Below, piece by piece: positions 17,217-24,260 of a stretch of 64,000 nt of DNA (its first letter is position 1; each line of letters opens with the position of its first letter). A program made the translations under genes and the position numbers. Under the pieces are notes generated by a model. That model was not told the origin of the DNA. It did no database searches and saw nothing but the letters and a program-made list of their open reading frames with translations. This DNA is from Flaviflexus ciconiae (GTDB lineage: Bacteria; Actinomycetota; Actinomycetes; Actinomycetales; Actinomycetaceae): NCBI RefSeq assembly GCF_003971195.1, contig NZ_CP034593.1:1860001-1924000 (forward strand). Direction: 5' to 3'.

Positions 17217-17254
17217 ATAACGGTTACAACACCGGTTCACATAAGCTTGATTGC

Positions 17255-18440
17255 ATGGTTGAACTGGTGTCGCTGAGGAAGACGAACGAGGTGGCCGCGT
17301 ACGTCCGCGCCTCGATGGACCGCAAGGGCGACCGGTGGACCATCGAGCCCCAGTTGCGGAAGATCAGGGCACTCGCCGAGGCCAAGGACTGGGAGGTCGT
17401 CGAGGTCTACGACGATAACGCTGTGTCGGCGACCAAGAAGCGCCGCGCTGGCACCCGGTGGGCCGAGATGCTGGACGATGCCCGCGCGGGCCGATTCTCG
17501 ATGGTGGTCGCCGTGGACATGGACCGGCTCCCGCGCAGCACGAAGGACCTCAACACACTGATCGACCTCGGTCTGCGCGTCGTCACCGTGGACGGCGAGA
17601 TCGACCTCTCGACGGCGGACGGCGAGTTCCGCGCGACGATGCTCGCGGCTCTCGCCTGCTTCGAGGCCCGACGCAAGGCTGAGCGTCAGATCAGGTCGAA
17701 CGAGCGCCGTCGTGCCGAGGGCATACCCACGTCCGCCTGGAAGGCGTTCGGCTGGACGCGTGAGGGCGAGCTGATCGAGGAGGAGGCAGAGGCCGTCCGG
17801 CGAGCCTTCGATGCGTTCCTCGTCGAGCCGTCGCTGTCGATCCGGCGCATCCGCGAGGACCTGAACAGCGCCGGTCACCTCACCGCGCGCGGGCCGGAGT
17901 TCTCTGTCGATGCCGTACGCTACCTGCTGGCGAACCCGCTCTACGCGGGGTATATCAAGCACTACGCCTCGGGCGAGCTGTACCCGGCGCAGGGCGAGGC
18001 CTTCCCGCCCATCGTGGCGAACAGACGTGGCGGGCCGCGGTGGCGAAGTTGGAGGACAACGTGCGTAGGTCGACCAGGCAGGACAACCAGCCGAAGTACC
18101 TCCTGTCCACTATCGGCCTGTGCGGGAAGTGCGGTGCGACGTTCGTCTCGGGGACGAACAGCCGGAAGCAGCCGACGTACCGCTGCGGCGAACAGTTCCA
18201 CCTCACCCGCCAGCGCGAGCCCGTCGATGCGATACTCACCGAGGCCGTGCTCACCCGCCTGTCCTAGGTGGACGTGCACGACCTCGTGATACCGCAGGAG
18301 GGGGACGGACTGGATCGCGAGGAGCTGCTGACCGAGCGGAACGCCCTGGTCGAGCGCGTGAAGGAGCTGAGTCCGCTGCTGCGCGACATCCATCAGCCGG
18401 TCCTGGAGATCACCGCGGCGAGTCCGGGCGTGCCGAGCGC
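17255..18440 (+). pseudogene. large serine recombinase, decayed
   Basis: Site-specific integrase of the large serine family. It has the catalytic AYVRASMD (nucleophile Ser), the resolvase core with VVAVDMDRLPRSTKDL and FEARRKAERQIRSNERR, the recombinase domain (LTARGPEFSVDAVRYLLANPLYAGY) and a zinc ribbon (CGKCGATFVSG, YRCG). Two lesions are visible: a -1 frameshift in GG at 18016-18017 (after EAFPPIV, restored as EQTWRAAVAKLEDN) and an in-frame TAG at 18265-18267 (LTRLS*VDVHDLVIP). Homology fades around 18400-18440, where it runs into the next gene. It very likely mobilised the element and is now inactive. Confidence 0.85.
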
Positions 18441-18479
18441 CGCAAGCGCACGAGCGCCCTCTCGGCAGACTTCACCCCG

Positions 18480-19391
18480 GTGGGCGCGCAGGCGTTCTTC
18501 GACTACCACCAGCAGCAGAACGCGCAGGACGAGCAGCGGCAGCAGCTCGGCAGTCCGGAGACGATGGAGGCGTTGACCTCGATCCTCACCGTCGTCGAGG
18601 CGCAGAACGCGAGGCTCGGCCGGCTGGCCGAGCAGCAGAAGAAGCTCGCGGGGTTCGTGAAGGTCATGGACGAGGAGACGACGAGGCGGCTGGAGCGGAT
18701 CACGGCCCCGGCGTCGACCTCGTCACCCTCAAACGACGTGTTCGCAAGGATCGCGAGTATCGAGAGCAGGCAGAACGAGATCGCGAGCACGCTCGGCGAG
18801 TTCGCGCAGAGTCTCAACGGCGAGAGCTTGAACGCCGCGTCGCGGACCTTGGTCGCGGAGGCGCAGAGGAATCACGCGGCTACGGCCTCGGCGATTGAGG
18901 GGCTGAAGATGCAGGCCACAGCGAACCAGAAGCTCGTGAGCCAGGTCGGCGGCGCGGTGCAACGGATCGAGAAGCGCACCGAGGAGCGGGTCGAAAAGGC
19001 GGTCGAGCAGGTCGCCGGGGAGGCATCGGTCACGATGACCGCGAACCTCGACGCGTCGAACGAACGGGCCGAGCGGATCATCGCCGCCACCGCGAAGCTG
19101 GAAGCCCGTCAGCTCTGGTCGGCGGCCGCGGCGATGTGCCTCGCCCTCCTGCCGGTGGTCGTGGTCGTCGCCGGGATCTGGATGGGCATCGCCGGGCTCA
19201 TCACGGGCGCTCAGTGGGCGCTGGACGTGGACGGGAACGTGTGGCTCGGCATCGGGCGGTGGCTCGCGGTCGGCGCTGGCCTCGCCGGATCCGGCTACGG
19301 GCTCTTTGCGTCCACCCGCTGGGTCGCAGGTTTGGTGGAGACCTGGAGGGGCCGCGGGATGCCGACGTGGCCGAGCTGGCGCAAGAGGTGA
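18480..19391 (+). CDS. coiled-coil protein with C-terminal membrane segments
   Basis: The frame encodes a long helical, charged coiled coil (SPETMEALTSILTVVEAQNA through ERVEKAVEQVAGEAS), then two hydrophobic segments (CLALLPVVVVVAGIWMGIAG and AVGAGLAGSGYGLFAST) near the C-terminus. The start is uncertain: GTG 18480 is used, but the frame is open upstream and the N-terminus seems to have been fused onto the tail of the recombinase gene by a deletion. Similar proteins accompany mobilisation genes in actinobacterial elements; that role is inferred from context only. Confidence 0.5.
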   Translation: MGAQAFFDYHQQQNAQDEQRQQLGSPETMEALTSILTVVEAQNARLGRLAEQQKKLAGFVKVMDEETTRRLERITAPASTSSPSNDVFARIASIESRQNEIASTLGEFAQSLNGESLNAASRTLVAEAQRNHAATASAIEGLKMQATANQKLVSQVGGAVQRIEKRTEERVEKAVEQVAGEASVTMTANLDASNERAERIIAATAKLEARQLWSAAAAMCLALLPVVVVVAGIWMGIAGLITGAQWALDVDGNVWLGIGRWLAVGAGLAGSGYGLFASTRWVAGLVETWRGRGMPTWPSWRKR

Positions 19392-19452
19392 CCGCGATTT
19401 CCGAGGGCAAGCGCGCGGAGCGCGTGCGGCAGCCCCTGCATCTGGACGATTG

Positions 19453-19487
19453 GTCAGCGTGCACTGTATAGTTCAGTGCATGCTGAC
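19453..19487. promoter_or_regulatory. CmtR-type operator over leaderless cmtR promoter
   Basis: GTCAGCGTGCACTG and CAGTGCATGCTGAC form 14-base inverted arms with one mismatch around a 7-base spacer. The spacer holds the -10 box TATAGT (19467-19472), seven bases before the cmtR ATG at 19480. A bound repressor would cover both promoter and start codon. Confidence 0.75.
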
Positions 19488-19848
19488 TATTGCTTCGCGC
19501 CTCGACGTCATGAACCGGCTTGGCCGGGCCATGGCCGACCCGACGCGCTCCCGGATCCTGATGTCCCTGCTTGACGGCCCGAGCCACCCCGCCGTGCTCT
19601 CGCGCGAGCTGGGGCTGACCCGCTCGAACGTGTCCAACCATCTGACCTGTCTGCGCGACTGCGGCATCGTGGTCGCCGAGCCCGAGGGGCGGCAGACCCG
19701 CTACGAGATCGCCGACCCGCACTTGGCCGCGGCGCTGACGGCGCTGGTGGACGTGACGCTGGCGGTGGACGAGAGCGCCCCGTGCATCGACCCGCACTGC
19801 TCGGTGCCCGGCTGCTGCGGCCCAAGCGGCTCCGAGGACGCCTCGTGA
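19480..19848 (+). CDS. cmtR: CmtR-like Cd(II)/Pb(II)-sensing ArsR/SmtB repressor
   Basis: A 122-residue metal-responsive winged-helix repressor. The DNA-binding helix is LTRSNVSNHLTCLRDCG. Cys57, Cys61 and Cys102 occupy the same positions as the metal ligands known for Mycobacterium tuberculosis CmtR. An extra cysteine-rich tail follows (Cys107, Cys112, Cys113). Metal binding should release the operator and induce the downstream pump. The start codon lies inside the operator palindrome. The stop overlaps the GTG start of the ATPase gene. It is cargo of the inserted element. Confidence 0.9.
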   Translation: MLTIASRLDVMNRLGRAMADPTRSRILMSLLDGPSHPAVLSRELGLTRSNVSNHLTCLRDCGIVVAEPEGRQTRYEIADPHLAAALTALVDVTLAVDESAPCIDPHCSVPGCCGPSGSEDAS

Positions 19849-21809
19849 GCGCCGCCTGCGGCTGCGACGAGCCGACCACCAACGCCGGCGAAGAGGCAGA
19901 GGAGACCGAGCGCCCGTGGTGGCGCGACCCGGGCCTGGTGGTGCCGATCCTCTCCGGGGTCGCGTTCGGCACCGGCCTGGTGCTGGAGTGGTCGGGGCTG
20001 CACGTCGCGGCGCTGGTCGCGTTCTGGGCGGGCCTGCTGCTGGGCGCGTACACGTTCGTGCCCGGCGCGCTGCGGAACCTGTTCGTCAAGCGGAAGCTGG
20101 GGATCGCGCTGCTGATGACGATCAGCGCCGTCGGCGCAGTGATCCTCGGCTACGTCGAGGAGGCCGCCGCACTGGCGTTCCTCTACTCGATCGCCGAGGC
20201 CCTGGAGGACAAGGCGATGGACCGCGCCCGCGGGGGCCTGCGCGCGCTGCTGAAGCTTGTGCCGGAGACCGCGACCGTGCTGCGCGACGATGCCTCGGTC
20301 GAAGTCCCGGCCAAGGAGATCGCCGTCGGCGACGTGCTGCTGGTCCGCCCCGGCGAGCGGGTCGCGACCGACGGGACTGTCCGGTCCGGTCGCTCCAGCT
20401 TGGACACCTCGGCGATCACCGGCGAGTCGATCCCGGTCGAGGTCGCCCCCGATGACGCAGTGTCGGCGGGCGCGATCAACACCGCCGGGGTCCTGGAGGT
20501 CGAGGCGACCGCGGCGGGCACCGACAACTCGCTGACCACCATCGTGGAGCTGGTCGAGCAGGCCCAGGCCGAGAAGGGCGAACGCGCGCGCATCGCCGAC
20601 CGGATCGCCCGTCCGCTGGTGCCCGGCGTGATGGTCCTCGCCGTCCTGGTCGGCGTGCTCGGCTCGCTGCTCGGCGACCCGGAGACCTGGATCACCCGCG
20701 CCCTGGTCGTGCTCGTCGCGGCCAGCCCGTGCGCGCTGGCGATCGCGGTGCCCGTCACCGTGGTGTCCGCGATCGGGGCTGCGACGAAGTTCGGCGTCGT
20801 CATCAAGAGCGGTGCCGCCTTCGAGCGCCTCGGCGGCATCCGCCACCTCGCCGTGGACAAGACCGGCACCCTGACCTGCAACCGGCCCGAGGTCACCGCC
20901 GTCGTCGCCGCCGACTGCTTCGACGACGCGCAGGTGCTCGCCTGGGCCGCGGCGGTGGAGCAGCACTCGACGCACCCTCTCGCCGCCGCCATCGCCGCCG
21001 CGGGCCAGGGAGCCCCCGCCGCGCAAGAGGTAACGGAGGAGGCCGGCCACGGCATCGGCGGCACCGTCGACGGCCTCCGGGTGAGCGTGGGCAGCCCCCG
21101 CTGGATCGACGCCGGACCGCTCAAGGCCCGGGTCGAGGACCTGGAGGCCGAGGGCCAGACCTGCGTGCTCGTCACCGTCGACGGCCGCCTGGCCGGGGCG
21201 ATCGGGGTCCGCGACGAGCTGCGCCCCGAGGTCCCCGACGTCGTGCGCACGCTGAAGAGCCAGGGCGTCGAGGTGAGCATGCTCACCGGAGACAACGCCC
21301 GCACCGCCCACGCCCTGGCGCAGATCGCCGGGATCGGCGACGTGCACGCCGAGCTGCGGCCGGAGGGCAAGGCCCGCATCGTGGCCCAGCTCTCCGAGCA
21401 GTCACCCACCGCAATGATCGGCGACGGCATCAACGACGCCCCCGCCCTGGCCGGGGCGACCGTGGGCATCGCGATGGGCGCGACCGGCTCCGACGCCGCG
21501 ATAGAGTCCGCCGACGTCGCCTTCACCGGACACGACCTCGGCCTGATCCCGCAGGCGCTGCGGCACGCCCGCCGCGGCCGGGCGATCATGAACCAGAACA
21601 TCGTGTTGTCCCTGGCGATCATCACCGTGCTGCTGCCGTTGGCCATCACCGGCGTGCTCGGCCTGGCCGCAGTCGTGCTCGTCCACGAGGTCGCCGAGGT
21701 CATCGTCATCGCCAACGGGCTGCGCGCCGCGCGTGCCCGCAAGAGCCAAGCGGCGGCCGCGTCGCCTGAGACGGCGTCACCGGCCGCAGTCCGCGCGGAC
21801 AGAGCCTGA
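19845..21809 (+). CDS. ctpG: heavy-metal-translocating P1B-type ATPase (CtpG-like)
   Basis: A 654-residue efflux pump. The phosphorylated Asp338 is in DKTGTLTC. The transmembrane metal motif is SPCALAIAVP, with the His-Pro pair in STHPLA and the hinge MIGDGINDAPALAG. There is no N-terminal HMA domain, but a short cysteine cluster (CGCDE) opens the protein. The layout with cmtR matches the CmtR-regulated ctpG pair of mycobacteria, so Cd/Pb (possibly Zn) export is expected. GTG at 19845 overlaps the cmtR stop. It is embedded in the G+C-rich element. Confidence 0.9.
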   Translation: MSAACGCDEPTTNAGEEAEETERPWWRDPGLVVPILSGVAFGTGLVLEWSGLHVAALVAFWAGLLLGAYTFVPGALRNLFVKRKLGIALLMTISAVGAVILGYVEEAAALAFLYSIAEALEDKAMDRARGGLRALLKLVPETATVLRDDASVEVPAKEIAVGDVLLVRPGERVATDGTVRSGRSSLDTSAITGESIPVEVAPDDAVSAGAINTAGVLEVEATAAGTDNSLTTIVELVEQAQAEKGERARIADRIARPLVPGVMVLAVLVGVLGSLLGDPETWITRALVVLVAASPCALAIAVPVTVVSAIGAATKFGVVIKSGAAFERLGGIRHLAVDKTGTLTCNRPEVTAVVAADCFDDAQVLAWAAAVEQHSTHPLAAAIAAAGQGAPAAQEVTEEAGHGIGGTVDGLRVSVGSPRWIDAGPLKARVEDLEAEGQTCVLVTVDGRLAGAIGVRDELRPEVPDVVRTLKSQGVEVSMLTGDNARTAHALAQIAGIGDVHAELRPEGKARIVAQLSEQSPTAMIGDGINDAPALAGATVGIAMGATGSDAAIESADVAFTGHDLGLIPQALRHARRGRAIMNQNIVLSLAIITVLLPLAITGVLGLAAVVLVHEVAEVIVIANGLRAARARKSQAAAASPETASPAAVRADRA

Positions 21810-21821
21810 GAGGAGTGGATC

Positions 21822-22124
21822 ATGGAGATCACGTTGCAGTACTTCGACGGGTGCCCGAACTGGGAGGTGCTCGACCGGCGGCTCACCGAGGCCCTCGACG
21901 GCCGATCGGACGTCCGCGTCGTGCATCAGCGAGTCGAGACTGCCGAGGACGCCGCCCGCCTCGGGTTCCACGGGTCCCCGACCGTCCTCATTGACGGTTC
22001 CGACCCCTTCGCCGACGAGCACACGCCGGTGGGGCTCGCCTGTCGAGTGTTCCGCACTCCTGCCGGGCTGGCTGGTTCGCCCACCGTCGATCAGCTGCGC
22101 GAAGTACTTGATGCGCCTCTATGA
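21822..22124 (+). CDS. thioredoxin-like small protein of metal cassette
   Basis: A 100-residue thioredoxin-fold protein: YFDGCPNWEVLDRRL (single Cys in the usual CxxC position), GSPTVLIDG with the cis-Pro loop, and GLACRVFRTP. A GAGAGGAG site precedes the ATG. It is the third gene of the cmtR-ctpG operon and may help deliver or buffer thiophilic metals. That role is inferred from position; the family has no established activity that I can name. Confidence 0.75.
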   Translation: MEITLQYFDGCPNWEVLDRRLTEALDGRSDVRVVHQRVETAEDAARLGFHGSPTVLIDGSDPFADEHTPVGLACRVFRTPAGLAGSPTVDQLREVLDAPL

Positions 22125-22266
22125 GGGTGGAGCACCGCCGGGATGCGCGATCATCGCACCGACGCTCAGCGCAGGAAGAGCCGCCTTCATCGAAAACCAG
22201 CCAGGATTGCCGTCAGCGTTGTGCTGTAGAGCGCGCCGACGCTGACAACGGGTGCTGCAACCCGGG

Positions 22267-22282
22267 CATGCGCTAGCGCATG
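22267..22282. repeat. 16-bp perfect palindrome at right end of element
   Basis: CATGCGCTAGCGCATG is fully self-complementary and contains the right junction repeat TAGCGCAT. The left end lacks the full palindrome. It may be part of the attachment site. Confidence 0.6.
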
Positions 22283-22527
22283 TCGATAACGCCGGTACCG
22301 ATCTCGATCGTCTCGGTCTTCGCACCGATCGCGGCGAGTAGCGGGAAGGGAGATCCGAGTTGCTGGGCGAAGTGGTGAACTCGGAAGTAGGCACCGTCGG
22401 CACCGACCTCTTCCGCTGCCTGAGCAAGTTCAATGCTTTGCAGGAGCGAGTCCCCGCCCGACCTTGCCGAGGAGCTGGGATGGTCGTTCCAGTGGCCGAA
22501 CGACAGGAAACCTATTTTCTTTGTCAT
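22274..22527 (-). pseudogene. LLM-class flavin-dependent oxidoreductase, N-terminal part
   Basis: Starts at ATG 22527 (MTKKIGFLSFGHWNDH) and runs through the flavin-fold start IELAQAAEEVGADGAYFRVH and TIEIGTGVIDMR. It then meets a TAG created by the insertion at 22273-22275. The remainder of the protein is at 16441-17216. The fragment encodes only about 84 residues and cannot form a complete barrel. Confidence 0.9.
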
Positions 22528-22982
22528 ACCAGCTGTCAACGCAGAACGTGGCCCGACAATTCCGGGACACCATTCACACCCCAGCCGATTCGAGACGCAG
22601 ACCACTTTCCCAAAAGGTGGACCGACTATCCGGGATTCGAATTCCGGGTCATGATGGTTCCCATGTTGACACGCATGAAGATGACAACCCGCCTCGCCGG
22701 GGATCTTCGCGCGCGAATGTGCAGGTAAGCATTTAAAACGCGTGCGGAGAGGCTACGGGCCCACGCCGCGCACAGCTTGACCGGCATAGAAGCACACCCA
22801 CCCACCAATTCCGCGGGACACCCATATCCCCAGGAATTGCCTCCCGGGAATCACCTCACTGGAATCTCCTTCCACCAAAGCGAACAACCTAGCTGGAATC
22901 TCCTTCCAGTAAGCAAGTCCCTAGATTCCCTTACCCGGGTTCCTCTTCATCCTTGTGCCGGTCTGAACACAAGGTATTCACA
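22528..22982. other. non-coding gap with repeats upstream of metF
   Basis: No convincing gene. It holds two copies of CTGGAATCTCCTTCCA (22859-22874 and 22893-22908), each containing the inverted core GGAA-N5-TTCC, and a looser pair of AATTCCGGGACACC-like segments near 22556 and 22806. The former may be regulator sites for metF. Confidence 0.5.
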
Positions 22983-23973
22983 ATGTCGTCACCCCTTTGC
23001 CAAGGCCCCTTATCTCGTTTGAGCTCATGCCTCCCCGCCACCCGGATCGAGCACCGAAGTTCTGGGGCACGGTTGATCGCCTCATGAAGTTCCGTCCCGA
23101 CTTCGTATCCGTCACGTACGGCGCGGGAGGTAAGGACGCCGACACCTCCCACGAGGTCATCACCAAGCTCGTTCAGCACACCCCGGTCCAGCCCATCGCC
23201 CACTTCACGTGCGTTGGTAGCTCCCGGGAGACCATCAACGAAGAGCTCTCCAACTACCTCAAGACCGGCGTCCGCACCTTCCTGGCGCTACGCGGAGACC
23301 CACCCGTCGGCATCCCCAACTGGCATCCAGAACCCGACAGTCTTCAGTCCGCCGTCGAGCTGGTGACAACATTGCGCGAGATCGAGGACGAGACCTGCAA
23401 GGCCTCCCCCGCTGCCGCTCTCCGTAGCGCCTTCAAGCCACTCACGATTGCGGTTGCTACGTTCGCGAACGGCAATCCGGCAGCAGGCACAAGCGTTGAT
23501 GACGAGGTGAACCGCCTCCTGGTGAAGCAGGCGGCGGGAGCTAACTTCGCAATCACCCAGCTGTTCTGGGACCCGGAGGTCTATGCAAGCTTCGTCGAGA
23601 AGTGCCGCCGCGCCGGAGTGAGGATCCCGATCGTTCCGGGCATACTTCCCCGGTCGAATCCCGCAGGCTCCACCGCACGGCCGAACTCACCGGAATCACC
23701 GCCCCGCAGCACCTCATTAACCGTCTTGAGGAGGCTGAGGATCTCGACAGGGCAGAGGCCGAGAGGAACGGTGGCAAGCCGAACGAGTTCGGCCACGCGT
23801 ACGCCGCTGGTATCAACTTCGGAGCGGGCCTCGCCACAAGCGTTCTAAACGCTGGAGCACCCGGCCTTCACCTGTACACCTTCAACCGTGCCGAACCTTC
23901 CCTGGACCTCCTCAAGAAGATCGGGATCACCGGACTTGACGGCACTGATGACGAGAAGAAGGAAGCCGCCTAG
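22983..23973 (+). pseudogene. metF: methylenetetrahydrofolate reductase with -1 frameshift(s)
   Basis: FAD enzyme that reduces 5,10-methylene-THF to 5-methyl-THF, the methyl donor for MetE next door. Visible: RPLISFELMPPRHP, VSVTYGAGG, HFTCVGSSRETI, LALRGDPP, FAITQLFWD, IPIVPGILP, and the C-terminal GAGLATSVLNAGAPGLHLYTFNRA. After GILP a base is missing in the CCCC at 23648-23651; the next frame continues ESRRLHRTAELTGITAPQHL to TAG 23973. The start is unclear. TTG 22997 is in frame. ATG 22983, preceded by AAGG, would need one more base in CCCC at 22992-22995 and would give a natural MSSPPLPRPLISFE beginning. Confidence 0.85.
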
Positions 23974-24260
23974 GCGCGTCCCTTGATGGCTTGCCCACCG
24001 ACCGCCGTTGCCTCACCAGCACTTCAACCAGCACCGATTCCTTCACCATCCAACCATCGTCGAATCTCCAACTTTCGACACTGACCGCCTCGCCTCCCAA
24101 ACTGCGTCCGCCGCCCACCGCAACCAACCCCCTTTACCGCCAAACACCTAGCCCGAACGTTTTACCCCCGAACCCTTTCCACCTACCCCAATTCCCGCTG
24201 GCACGACTGTCAGCACCACATGCAGAAACCATTCTGAAAACAACACACAAGGAAGTAATC
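23974..24260 (+). other. C-rich, G-poor leader of metE
   Basis: In about 270 bases before metE, C far outnumbers G, with many CC, CAC and CTC runs and no strong hairpin. Such unstructured C-over-G RNA is what Rho prefers, so it could be a Rho-dependent control region. The frame is open through it only because G is scarce. Confidence 0.4.

Larger units (their letters stand above)
17217..22281. mobile_element. 5.07-kb integrated element carrying a metal-resistance cassette
   Basis: The element interrupts the flavin-dependent oxidoreductase gene. Evidence: the two halves of one protein lie on either side, the same 8 bases occur at both junctions, a serine recombinase gene lies just inside the left end, and codon usage inside is much richer in G and C than outside. 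Cargo: recombinase (decayed), a coiled-coil membrane protein, cmtR, a P-type ATPase and a thioredoxin-like protein. No relaxase or replication gene is visible, so it appears to be a reduced form of an integrative element. Confidence 0.85.

Noticed and set aside
17120..17254. Upstream extension of the recombinase start
   Set aside because: It would begin inside the oxidoreductase remnant, outside the element. ATG 17255 gives the natural start.
19701..21886. Long minus-strand frames opposite ctpG
   Set aside because: They are shadows of a G+C-rich gene with no family resemblance.
22630..22665. TTCGAAT flanked by GGG/CCG, like a tRNA T-arm
   Set aside because: No anticodon or D-arm and no acceptor complement could be found around it.
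23991..24260. 90-residue N-terminal extension of MetE in an open frame
   Set aside because: The stretch is open only because it is G-poor. MetE begins naturally at 24261 behind a ribosome-binding site, and the extension has no protein character.
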